DNA from: DAOUBF01 sp034432795
GTDB lineage: Bacteria > Chloroflexota > Anaerolineae > DSLN01
NCBI GenBank assembly: GCA_034432795.1
Contig: DAOUBF010000086.1
Coordinates: 1 to 64,000 of the forward strand
Reading direction: 5' to 3'
Length of the DNA: 64,000 nucleotides
In this document: positions 57,297-64,000 of the stretch, piece by piece
Position numbering within the stretch: the stretch's first letter is position 1
Layout: every line of letters begins with the position of its first letter
Translations under genes and position numbers: made by a program
Notes under the pieces: generated by a model
Told to the model about the DNA's origin: nothing
The model's input: only the letters and a program-made list of their open reading frames with translations
Databases searched by the model: none

Positions 57297-57326
57297 TTGA
57301 CAAATGGCTCTAAGACGATGTATACT
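57297..57326 (+). promoter_or_regulatory. Promoter of the Phd-PIN operon
   Basis: TTGACA (57297-57302), an 18-bp spacer and TATACT (57321-57326), 45 bp before the antitoxin ATG. Likely autoregulated by the antitoxin, as is usual for Phd/YefM systems. Confidence 0.6.
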
Positions 57327-57370
57327 TGCGACTATAAATAGCTAATCCTGGCCGATGGAGGGCCTGCTTC

Positions 57371-57718
57371 ATGGCAAAGAAAACGAGGATCAGGGTGATT
57401 AATGCGACCGAGGCCAAGAACCGTTTCGGCGCGATCATTCAACGTGCCTACCTGCGAGAGGAGCACCTGATTATCAAGCGGGGGGGCATCCCGGTGGTGG
57501 CGATTGTGCCCATGGCCGACTATGAGCGCCTGATCCAACCCGAAGAGTTGCCACCCGAGATCACGGAGGAGGTGAGCGTCAGCACCAGGGAGGAGCGGGC
57601 ACGCCAGCGACTCCTCAGGCTGCTTGAGCGGGTGCACCAGAAAATGCCAGATGTTCCTGAGGAAGAAGCCCAGAGGGACATTGAGGAGGCTATCCGCGCG
57701 CTGCGGGCCGGGACATGA
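57371..57718 (+). CDS. Phd/YefM-family antitoxin
   Basis: A 115-residue antitoxin. Residues 8-60 (RVINATEAKNRFGAIIQRA, LIIKRGGIPVVAIVPMADYERL) form the Phd/YefM DNA-binding fold; the C-terminal 50 residues are helical and charged and would wrap the toxin. ATGA overlap with the PIN gene shows translational coupling. It has its own sigma-70-type promoter. The antitoxin is intact while the toxin gene is interrupted. Confidence 0.9.
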   Translation: MAKKTRIRVINATEAKNRFGAIIQRAYLREEHLIIKRGGIPVVAIVPMADYERLIQPEELPPEITEEVSVSTREERARQRLLRLLERVHQKMPDVPEEEAQRDIEEAIRALRAGT

Positions 57719-58161
57719 GGGTGGTGCTGGATACCAACGTGCTGGTAAGTGCCCTGATCGTGAAAGCGGGCAAACCGGCCTAGATTATGCGCCACACCAG
57801 CGCCTTTACCCTCCTCCTGACAGACGAGATTCTCGCAGAGACTGCGGACGTACTTGGCCGCAAACACATCCGCCAACGCTACCCTGTCACCGACGCGGAT
57901 GTCAATGCTTATCTCCGAAGCCTCCGGGCCATGGGCACGGTGATCAAGGTAGAAGTACAGGTGGATGTCATCACACGAGACCCGGAGGACAACCGGGTTC
58001 TGGCGCTAGCCCAGGCGGGTGGCGCCGATTACATCGTCTCCGGCGACCCGCACCTGACGGAACTGGAAATCTATGCAGGTATCCCCATCCTCACGCCAGC
58101 GCAGTTCCTTGATATGCTGGCTCGTAGAGAGCAGCCTCCCTCCCTTAAAGAGGGCGAGTAA
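57715..58161 (+). pseudogene. PIN-domain toxin interrupted by an amber codon
   Basis: The PIN ribonuclease begins MRVVLDTNVLVSALIVKAGKPA, then TAG at 57781-57783 stops it at codon 23; the frame continues in register from ATG 57787 with ELAEIYAGIPILT-type PIN features (LTDEILAETADVLGR, DPEDNRVLALAQAGGADYIVSGDPHL) to 58161. CAG to TAG is a single C-to-T change and would give the expected GKPAQI. The catalytic first Asp (VLDTN) is separated from the rest, so the toxin is inactive unless the codon is read through. Confidence 0.85.
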
Positions 58162-58176
58162 ACCATATACCATATA

Positions 58177-58374
58177 ATGAAACACGCGACTATATCCCAG
58201 CCCGACCCCGCCAACCCCCAGAGCCTCAACCGCTACGCCTATGTGCTCAACAACCCCCTCAAGTACACCGACCCCAGCGGGCATATCCTGGCCACCGCGG
58301 CCCTACAACTCACGGTGGGACGCAATTCCGTTGGGGCCGGGCCAACTGGACAGACACCCCTCCAATCGCTATAA
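58177..58374 (+). pseudogene. Fourth Rhs tip remnant
   Basis: Encodes SQPDPANPQSLNRYAYVLNNPLKYTDPSGH, the same tip found at 53977 and 55786, followed by only about 30 residues with no toxin domain, ending in a stop at 58374. Part of this tail hosts the -35 element of the next gene. It begins right after the PIN gene with ATATAATGAAACACGCG, which is unrelated to Rhs, so the left end is a recombination joint. Confidence 0.75.
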
Positions 58375-58386
58375 TCCCCATCTGTG
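58347..58386 (+). promoter_or_regulatory. Promoter with leaderless GTG start for the DUF711 gene
   Basis: TGGACA (58347-58352), a 17-bp spacer and TATAAT (58370-58375), then 8 nt and the GTG at 58384. Confidence 0.6.
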
Positions 58387-59622
58387 AATATTCGCTCCAT
58401 TACGGCCTTTATTGACCCAGGTTATCCGCCGGTGGAGGAGCGCCTGGCAGAGGCGGGCGCATTTCTGGCGCGGGCGCGTGCCGCGTATGAGGCGGCGGGA
58501 TTCCCCGTCCAGACCACGCGGCTGGCGACATTACCCTTTCCCGCGCTCCTCGGCCCTGGCCCGGTGGAACGCGCGGTCCCCCTGGCCAGGGAGATAGAGC
58601 GATTGTGCCGGGCCTATGGGATAGATTACTGCAGCCTCGGCCCGGTCCTGCCCGATGCCCCGCTGGACTATGTGGAGGTAATCTACGACATCCTCGCCGC
58701 CACGCAGGATGTCTTCGCCGCCGTCACCATTGCCTCGCCTGATGGCATCCACCTGGCGGCGGTCCAGCAGGCCGCCCACCTCATCCAGGCAGTGTCGCGT
58801 ATCTCACCGGATGGGTTCGGCAACCTGCGACTGGCGGCACTGGCCAACTGCCCGCCCGGCTCGCCGTTCTTCCCCGTCGCCTATCATGGCGGGGGCACGC
58901 CCACCTTCGCAATTGCTACCGAGGCAGCAGACCTGGCAGTCGCGGCGTTTGAGGCGGCCACCTCGCTGGCCTCCGGCTGGGCCAACCTGGTCACGGCGAT
59001 TGAGGCGCATGCCGAACGGCTCGTGGCGGTGGCCGATACGCTGGTGGCGGGGGCCGCTCACACCATCGCCTTTGGCGGCATTGACTTTTCTCTGGCGCCC
59101 TTCCCAGAGGTCACGCGCAGCCTGGGGGCCGCTATGGAGCGGCTGGGCGTGCCGCATGTGGGCGCACAAGGCTCGCTGTTCGCGGCGGCGCTCCTGGCCG
59201 ACGCGCTGGACCGGGCCCGCTTCCCCCGCTGTGGCTTCTCCGGGCTGATGCTGCCTGTGCTGGAGGACGCGGTCCTGGCACAGCGGGCCGCCTCCGGCGA
59301 CCTCTCTATCAACGACCTGCTGCTGTACTCGGCGGTGTGCGGCGCCGGGCTGGATACCGTGCCCCTGCCCGGCGACATCAGCGTGGAGGACCTGGCCGCG
59401 ATCCTGCTGGATGTCGCCGCGCTCTCTACACGGCTGGGCAAGCCGCTCACCGCCCGGCTGATGCCCATTCCAGGGTTGCAGGCGGGCGATGTGGTCCGCT
59501 TTGACTTCCCCTACTTTGCGGCCAGCCGCGTGATCGCGCCGAAAGGGGCGGGGCTGGGCCGCCTGCTCCTGGCGGGTGAGCGGCTGATCCTGTTGGGGCC
59601 GAGATGGCGAGACGAGGCATGA
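58384..59622 (+). CDS. DUF711/UPF0210 family protein
   Basis: A 412-residue cytosolic protein of the DUF711 (UPF0210) family. Recognisable segments are NIRSITAFID at the start, RISPDGFGNLRLAALANCPPGSPFFPVAYHGGG near the middle and GGIDFSLAPFP. The family is conserved in many anaerobes but has no proven function. Here it is followed after 76 bp by a Rossmann-fold protein of unknown function in the same direction. The GTG start is set by the leaderless promoter. The Rhs remnant just upstream provides part of the promoter. Confidence 0.85.
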   Translation: MNIRSITAFIDPGYPPVEERLAEAGAFLARARAAYEAAGFPVQTTRLATLPFPALLGPGPVERAVPLAREIERLCRAYGIDYCSLGPVLPDAPLDYVEVIYDILAATQDVFAAVTIASPDGIHLAAVQQAAHLIQAVSRISPDGFGNLRLAALANCPPGSPFFPVAYHGGGTPTFAIATEAADLAVAAFEAATSLASGWANLVTAIEAHAERLVAVADTLVAGAAHTIAFGGIDFSLAPFPEVTRSLGAAMERLGVPHVGAQGSLFAAALLADALDRARFPRCGFSGLMLPVLEDAVLAQRAASGDLSINDLLLYSAVCGAGLDTVPLPGDISVEDLAAILLDVAALSTRLGKPLTARLMPIPGLQAGDVVRFDFPYFAASRVIAPKGAGLGRLLLAGERLILLGPRWRDEA

Positions 59623-59698
59623 AGGGTTGATGGCTGTGCCCCCACAAGGGGGGAGGGAATGACAATCCTGCGATCACCTGACACCAGGGAGAGAGGGT

Positions 59699-61378
59699 AT
59701 GGATATTGAGGGCAAGCATGTACTGGTCTTGGGCGGGTTTGGGCTGGTCGGCTCGGCGGTGTGCCGGGCGCTGCTGGCCGAACGCCCGGCGCGGCTGGTT
59801 GTCGCCAGCCTGTTGCAGGCCGAGGCCGAGGCCGCTGTTGAGCGCTTGCGCCGGGAGTTGATCCCAACGCCTGTGGAGATCATCCCCCTGTGGGGCAATG
59901 TCTTCGTCCGCGCCGAGTACAAAGACATGCCCCGCAGCACATTGATGGCCGATCCGCGCATCCGCTCGCGGGTGCTCGCCGATGTCTTCCAGGAGCTTAA
60001 TGAGGACATCTACACGGCCTCATTCCTGGCCCAGGCCATTGAGGGCCGCGCCCCCGGCCTGGACGGCCACCCCGCCGACATCATCGTGGACTGCATTAAC
60101 ACAGCGACGGTGTTGGCTTACCAAAATATTTACGATGCCGCCAGCCACCTCCTGGCTCTGGCACGGGAAGAGCGCCAGGGGGGAGTGAGCTGGGCCTTTG
60201 AGCTTGAGGGAATGTTGAGCGTGATCCCCACACCGCAGCTTGTCCGCCATATCCAGATCCTGTATGAGGCCATGAAGCGGGCGGGGACAGGGGCATACAT
60301 CAAGGTGGGCACGACAGGCACCGGCGGCATGGGGCTGAACATCCCCTACAGCCACGGCGAGCGGAAGCCCTCGCGGGTGCTGCTCACCAAGTCGGCCATG
60401 GCCGGGGCGCACACGTTGCTGCTCTTCCTCCTGGCGCGGACCCTGGACGCCCCGCCAATTGTCAAGGAGATCAAACCGGCGGCAGCGATCGCCTGGAAGG
60501 AGATCGCCTATGGGCCGATCCGGCGCGGCGGCCAGCCCATCCCCCTGTACGATTGCCCGCCGGAAGCGGCGTATCCGCTGGAGCAGGCCCTCAGCGGGAA
60601 GGGGAGCTTCGGCCAGCCGACAGAGGACGTGCTGGAATCGGTGTACATTGACACAGGGGAAAATGGCCTGTTTTCGGTGGGGGAGTTCACCGCGCTGAGC
60701 ACGTTGGGGCAGATGGAGTTTGTGACGCCGGAGGAGATCGCCCGCGTGGTCGTGGCTGAGATCAAGGGAGGCAGCACCGGCTTTGATGTCATCGCCGCGC
60801 TGGACAGCGCGGTGATGGGGCCAACCTACCGCGCCGCTTTCCTGCGCAGTGCGGCGCTGACGCGGCTGCACCAGTTGGAGGCGCAACACGGCGTGGAGAG
60901 CATCGCCTTTGAGATGCTCGGCCCACCGCGCCTGTCCAAGCTGCTATTTGAAGCCGCTCTCATCAAGCGGGCCTGCGGCAGCATCGGGGCCGCGCTTGAC
61001 CAGACGCCGGAATCGCTGGCTCAGGCGCTTTTGAGCCAGGTGTCGGCCTCCCCCGACCTGCGGACCCAAGCTATCTCCATCGGCATCCCTATCCTCCTGC
61101 CCGATGGAAGGCGCATGTTGCGCGGGCCAGTGATGAAGGCGCATACGCCAGAGGAGGGCTGGATTGACCTGCGCCCGGAGAACATGGCCCGCTGGCAGGC
61201 ACGGCTCTCCGCCATCCGCGCCGAGATCGCCCAGACGCTGAGCGGCGACACCAGTTCACGCCTGGACCGCATCTTCGCCGACTCCCGCGCCTGGCAAGCC
61301 AACGACACCTTTGACATCGGCGAAGTGGTCGCCTGGATCTTCATCCACGAGGATGCGGGGCGGCGGGGGAAGGATTAG
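59699..61378 (+). CDS. Rossmann-fold (SDR-like) protein of unknown function
   Basis: A 559-residue protein. Residues 5-30 are a nucleotide-binding site (GKHVLVLGGFGLVGSAVCRALL) of NAD-dependent epimerase/SDR type. TTGTGGMGLNIPYSHGERKPSRVLLTKSAMAGAHT in the middle and a long helical C-terminal half are not typical of known epimerases. No catalytic Y-x3-K pair is obvious. A large cytosolic enzyme acting on an unidentified metabolite is the best description. GGGAGAGAGGGT precedes the ATG. It may act with the DUF711 protein. Confidence 0.7.
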   Translation: MDIEGKHVLVLGGFGLVGSAVCRALLAERPARLVVASLLQAEAEAAVERLRRELIPTPVEIIPLWGNVFVRAEYKDMPRSTLMADPRIRSRVLADVFQELNEDIYTASFLAQAIEGRAPGLDGHPADIIVDCINTATVLAYQNIYDAASHLLALAREERQGGVSWAFELEGMLSVIPTPQLVRHIQILYEAMKRAGTGAYIKVGTTGTGGMGLNIPYSHGERKPSRVLLTKSAMAGAHTLLLFLLARTLDAPPIVKEIKPAAAIAWKEIAYGPIRRGGQPIPLYDCPPEAAYPLEQALSGKGSFGQPTEDVLESVYIDTGENGLFSVGEFTALSTLGQMEFVTPEEIARVVVAEIKGGSTGFDVIAALDSAVMGPTYRAAFLRSAALTRLHQLEAQHGVESIAFEMLGPPRLSKLLFEAALIKRACGSIGAALDQTPESLAQALLSQVSASPDLRTQAISIGIPILLPDGRRMLRGPVMKAHTPEEGWIDLRPENMARWQARLSAIRAEIAQTLSGDTSSRLDRIFADSRAWQANDTFDIGEVVAWIFIHEDAGRRGKD

Positions 61379-61795
61379 TTAGCTCACGCCTGTGAAGAGC
61401 GGCCTGACGCGCGGCCAGGCGTGGAGGGTGAAGGCCGCCGCCGCTATCGCCTCCGCCAGACGCCCCAGCAGCAGGATGGACGTGGGCGCCCCCAGCGTTC
61501 CCCCCAGGCCCGCCAGGAGCACACCCAGGTTGAGCAGGCCCAGGGCAACCCAGGCGGGCCGCTCGTCGCCTCGCTCCGGGCCTTGGGGGAAGCGCGGCAG
61601 AATCCAGAAGGCCACCCCCATCGCCAACTGCACCGTCCAGCCGAAGAGCACAAATTCCACATGCGCCGGCAGCAGGCGCCACAACGCCGGATGCAGAGGC
61701 ACCCCCTTATGAAACAGCATCAAGGCGCCGAAGGTGAACCCCACCAGCAGGTAAATCAGCGCAGCGCGCACGAACCAGACACTGAGACGTGGCAT
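61379..61795 (-). CDS. Four-helix membrane protein, 138-residue twin A
   Basis: A 138-residue membrane protein with four helices. It shares with the gene at 61860-62276 both its exact length and key features: start MPRLSVWFVRAALIYLL, then H-x6-GW-x-x-QL-x-x-GVAFWILPR. The histidine and the tryptophan-proline motif resemble subunit I-like fragments near heme-copper oxidases and NnrS. The ATG at 61795 is chosen to match the paralog; a TTG start at 61804 would add three residues. It probably binds heme or metal with NnrS, but this is unproven. Confidence 0.7.
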   Translation of the reverse strand: MPRLSVWFVRAALIYLLVGFTFGALMLFHKGVPLHPALWRLLPAHVEFVLFGWTVQLAMGVAFWILPRFPQGPERGDERPAWVALGLLNLGVLLAGLGGTLGAPTSILLLGRLAEAIAAAAFTLHAWPRVRPLFTGVS

Positions 61796-61859
61796 AGACA
61801 ACAAACGTCAAATGTCAAACATCAAACGAAGACGGATGCACCTCTGTCCTTCGCCTCCG

Positions 61860-62276
61860 TCATTTCTTCACCCTCCCCCAGGTGTTGACCACGAAGGCCA
61901 GCCCGGCCAGCCACTGCGCCACAGCGGACACCGCCAGCAGTCCGCCCCAGCCGGCCTCAGGCCAGGTGGCGTTGAGCGGCTCGCCCAGCACACGCAAGAC
62001 CAGCCCAACGTTGAGCAAGATATAGGTGGCCCAGCCCAGCGCCTCGCTCCCGCGCGGCTTCTCCCGCGAATATTTGGGGAACATCCAGTAGATCACGCCG
62101 AAGATGAGCTGGGCTACCCAACCCAGCATGAAGGTATGGAAATACACCGGTCCCAGGGAGGCGACAGGCACAGCCAGGCCCAGCCCCGATTGGGCCATCA
62201 GGACGACGCCGAGCACCAGCGCGGCAATCAGGTAGATCAGTGAGGTTTTAACGAACCAGCGTGTCAGAGGAGGCAT
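61860..62276 (-). CDS. Four-helix membrane protein, 138-residue twin B
   Basis: A 138-residue membrane protein of four helices, paralogous to the gene at 61379-61795 (MPPLTRWFVKTSLIYLI; H-x4-GWVAQLIFGVIYWMFPKY). Its ATG lies 29 bp inside the end of the NnrS gene, so it is translationally linked to it. The shared histidine in the second helix is a potential heme ligand. Gene order NnrS, twin B, twin A suggests a local duplication. Confidence 0.72.
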   Translation of the reverse strand: MPPLTRWFVKTSLIYLIAALVLGVVLMAQSGLGLAVPVASLGPVYFHTFMLGWVAQLIFGVIYWMFPKYSREKPRGSEALGWATYILLNVGLVLRVLGEPLNATWPEAGWGGLLAVSAVAQWLAGLAFVVNTWGRVKK

Positions 62277-63345
62277 GGCGACTGCTTTGGATAGCGCGCA
62301 CTGTGTTCGCCAGAAACACCACAAGCGCCAGCGCGTTGAGCAGCCCACCCCACTGGCGCACCCCGGCCCAGCCCCCCAGGTCGCCGATGACGCGCAGGAT
62401 CAGCGAGGCGTGGAGCAGAGCCAGATGGACATAGAATGTAGGCCGGAAGGCCACCTGGCGCCCGGACAATGCTGGCAGGATAATGGGCGCATGCCCGAAG
62501 ATTAACGCGAACACAAAGCCCAGGAAAACCGTGTGGATGAGCGCATCGTACAACGGGCCGGCTGTGGCCCCGGCGAAGACCAGCCAGAGCAGGCCGCCGA
62601 CCCCCAACCATACATAGCCGGAGAGCAGGCTGAGGGCGATGAAGCGCGTCAGCCCGGCCTGCCGCACCGTGCGGCGGGCAATGTCATAGCGCCCCAGCCA
62701 CAGCGCCAGCGCGATCAGCGCGACCCCGCTCAGGCCCATCCCCAGCCTGAGTGCCAGGATGGAGAGGAGCAGGCCGATCAGGAGAAGGGCGATGGCTGCG
62801 ACGAAGGCGACCTGCGCGAAGCGCGGCGGGCGTAACAGGCGGCCCAGTTCCAGCCGCTCCCCGGCGATGGTCAGTACAACGAAACCCACCCACCAGGCCA
62901 CCACATCGGAGAGGGGCCGCCCGGCCAGCCACAGGCCATTGCCCACAAACCAGGCCAGCGCACCCAACCCCATCGTAGCACTAAACAGCGCGGGCTGCTG
63001 GCGGACGATCACGGCAAAGATGGCTACCAGGCCCAGGCTGCCCAGGGTGACAAACAGCGGGCCGAGAGCGCCGGGAATGCCGATCAGCGTCGCCAGCGCG
63101 CCCAACGCGGTGAGCGCAGGCGCCAGAATGGGCCAGCGGCGGCCCAGCGCCACAGCCCGCTCCAGCGCGATCAGCGTTCCCAGCACGCCGCCGACCATCA
63201 GCGGGCCATGCGCGGCGGGCAGGCTGGCCAGCAAGGGCGGCCAGCCCCAGCCTATCCGCACCAGCCCGGCCCATAGCCCCGCCAACAGCAGCAGGGCGAC
63301 GCTGGCGATCAGCGGGAAACGGCTACGAAACGAAGTCACCGCCAC
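62248..63345 (-). CDS. NnrS-like heme/copper membrane protein
   Basis: A roughly 365-residue membrane protein with about ten to twelve helices, resembling NnrS-family proteins involved in resistance to nitric oxide and nitrosative stress. HGPLMVGGVLGTLIALERAVALG, HTVFLGFVFALIFGHAPIILPAL and the helix-rich layout support it. The start is uncertain: GTG codons at 63345 and 63339, and a TTG at 63354, are possible; none has a strong ribosome-binding site. The frame open to 63498 overlaps the DUF2249 gene and is rejected. The gene follows DUF1858 and DUF2249 proteins in one operon. Confidence 0.8.
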   Translation of the reverse strand: MAVTSFRSRFPLIASVALLLLAGLWAGLVRIGWGWPPLLASLPAAHGPLMVGGVLGTLIALERAVALGRRWPILAPALTALGALATLIGIPGALGPLFVTLGSLGLVAIFAVIVRQQPALFSATMGLGALAWFVGNGLWLAGRPLSDVVAWWVGFVVLTIAGERLELGRLLRPPRFAQVAFVAAIALLLIGLLLSILALRLGMGLSGVALIALALWLGRYDIARRTVRQAGLTRFIALSLLSGYVWLGVGGLLWLVFAGATAGPLYDALIHTVFLGFVFALIFGHAPIILPALSGRQVAFRPTFYVHLALLHASLILRVIGDLGGWAGVRQWGGLLNALALVVFLANTVRAIQSSRHASSDTLVR

Positions 63346-63574
63346 GTTTGCCAATACGTACCCGCCACACTTCCGGCCCCTGCTCCAGATAGTCCCAGGC
63401 GAACTCCCCTTCACGTTCAAACTTAAACTGGTAATAAAGTGGCCTGGGATCGTGGTCGTTGACCAGGATGAAGGCCTCGCCCGGCTGCAGGCTCTCAAAC
63501 GTCTGGAAGATCAGGGGGTGTCGCTGTGGCGGCGGGACCGAGCGCACATCCAATGTCGTCTTAACGTTCATCAA
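63323..63574 (-). CDS. DUF2249 protein
   Basis: An 83-residue soluble protein of the DUF2249 family: LDVRSVPPPQRHPLIFQTFESLQPGEAFILVNDHDPRPLYYQF with the conserved NDHDP motif. DUF2249 proteins are encoded with nitrogen-oxide and cytochrome genes and are thought to bind metal or heme groups, without firm evidence. Its ATG overlaps the end of the DUF1858 gene (ATGA-type) and its end overlaps the NnrS start, so the three are coupled. Confidence 0.85.
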   Translation of the reverse strand: MMNVKTTLDVRSVPPPQRHPLIFQTFESLQPGEAFILVNDHDPRPLYYQFKFEREGEFAWDYLEQGPEVWRVRIGKRGGDFVS

Positions 63575-63810
63575 AGCTCCTCCTCCAGCGCAATGGTTTG
63601 CTCCAGTTCACTGAAGAACTGGTTCAGGTCCAGGCCATAGATCGCGGCCACATCGGCCAGCGTCTCAAAAGGCGCCATGGCACAGCCCACGCACAGCATG
63701 TGGTGGCGGAAGAACACCGGCATCGTCTGCGGCCAGCGGCTCAGCACCTCGGCCACCCTCAGGTCAGGCGCAAGCTGTCGGGATGCCATTCCAGCCCACT
63801 CATGTTTCAA
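63571..63810 (-). CDS. DUF1858 protein
   Basis: A 79-residue protein of the DUF1858 family (VAEVLSRWPQTMPVFFRHHMLCVGCAMAPFETLADVAAIYGLD). The two cysteines of C-x-x-C with the nearby histidines are the family signature, related to the ScdA/RIC N-terminal domain of iron-sulfur repair. It is the first gene of the NnrS operon. The TTG at 63810 has GGGGTGG 5 nt upstream; an ATG at 63789 would shorten it by seven residues. Confidence 0.82.
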   Translation of the reverse strand: MKHEWAGMASRQLAPDLRVAEVLSRWPQTMPVFFRHHMLCVGCAMAPFETLADVAAIYGLDLNQFFSELEQTIALEEEL

Positions 63811-64000
63811 AACACCACCCCAAGTTTACACGCAGTGGTAAGGCAAGTCTTTGCGGTGGAGCAAACAATATCATGCTGAACGTAGGAGCGCACGGCCATG
63901 CGCCCCTACCCCCCACCCTACCCCGCCCAGTACCGGGCTGAGGTCCGGTTCTCCCCCCACCCCACCCCCCCCCACAGAGGGGGGAGGGAGTAATGTGGCC
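63811..64000. repeat. Terminal gap packed with palindromic repeats
   Basis: Contains GTAGGAGCGCACGGCCATGC then GCCCCTAC (63882-63909, a relative of the palindrome at 28043), AGTACCGGGCTGAGGTCCGG and TTC (63929-63951, ACCGGG family) and a long CCCCCC...CACAGA...GGGGGGAGGG hairpin at 63952-63990. No gene is seen. Confidence 0.65.

Noticed and set aside
53940..58300. Repeated Rhs junctions considered as a CRISPR or integron array
   Set aside because: The repeats are coding, ~100 bp and separated by kilobase cassettes with no attC-like sites or integrase.

Overview
The window is a GC-rich bacterial chromosome segment that fits a Chloroflexota (Anaerolineae-like) genome. This is inferred from gene content and style: secreted proteins with Thr-Pro linkers ending in a YLPLIVK-type tail, a eukaryote-like kinase with a PQQ propeller, a 2-oxoacid:ferredoxin oxidoreductase beside a split transketolase, and many GC-rich palindromic intergenic repeats. 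There is no rRNA, so the taxon is not proven. One tRNA (Leu, GAG) is present. No phage, insertion sequence, CRISPR array or replication origin was seen.

Layout. 0.1-6.2 kb: housekeeping and orphan genes (nucleotidyltransferase-like protein, EamA transporter, lysA, DUF2085 membrane protein, Gfo/Idh/MocA oxidoreductase). 6.5-11.3 kb: a likely operon of a Fur-family regulator, a CbiM(N)QO metal ECF transporter, a CDP-alcohol phosphatidyltransferase and folE, with a clear promoter overlapped by TTGCAA operator repeats. 11.4-15.1 kb: two paralogous secreted M14 carboxypeptidases. 15.3-18.8 kb: tRNA-Leu, plsX, a fabF-type ketosynthase and a ThiF/MoeB-like enzyme. 18.8-26.0 kb (minus strand): zinc metallopeptidase, response regulator, and a phospho-signalling operon of Ser/Thr kinase with 8-bladed propeller, PP2C phosphatase, VWA, FHA and a small protein.

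26.2-42.2 kb: uridine kinase followed by a surface-glycan cluster: five GT4 enzymes, a GT2, a GgS/GT81-like transferase, two polytopic sugar transferases, a flippase, a WbpD/WbpE-like pair for an acetamido sugar, and an aldo/keto reductase. 42.4-42.9 kb: a hicBA locus whose toxin is frameshifted. 43.0-51.2 kb (minus strand): a likely nine-gene operon (O-methyltransferase, korA, korB, membrane protein, transketolase N and C halves, EamA transporter, DinB-like, YgfZ-like). 51.7-53.8 kb: a large membrane cupredoxin and a cytochrome b5-like protein.

53.9-58.4 kb is the most unusual region: a row of promoterless Rhs/YD-repeat tips that share nearly the same ~100-bp junction. Two are joined to different HNH/AHH-type nuclease tips, each followed by its own immunity gene. 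A Phd/PIN toxin-antitoxin pair whose PIN gene carries an in-frame amber codon sits among further tip remnants. No complete rhs gene lies in the window. 58.4-61.4 kb: a DUF711 protein and a Rossmann-fold protein. 61.4-63.8 kb (minus strand): a DUF1858/DUF2249/NnrS module with two 138-residue membrane paralogs, likely linked to NO or nitrogen-oxide handling.

Two features recur. At least six genes (89, 1761, 3904 minus, 15485, 26199, 58384) have a -10 box 6-8 nt before the start codon, which predicts leaderless mRNAs. Several families of dispersed palindromic repeats occur between genes and also, in frame, inside genes.
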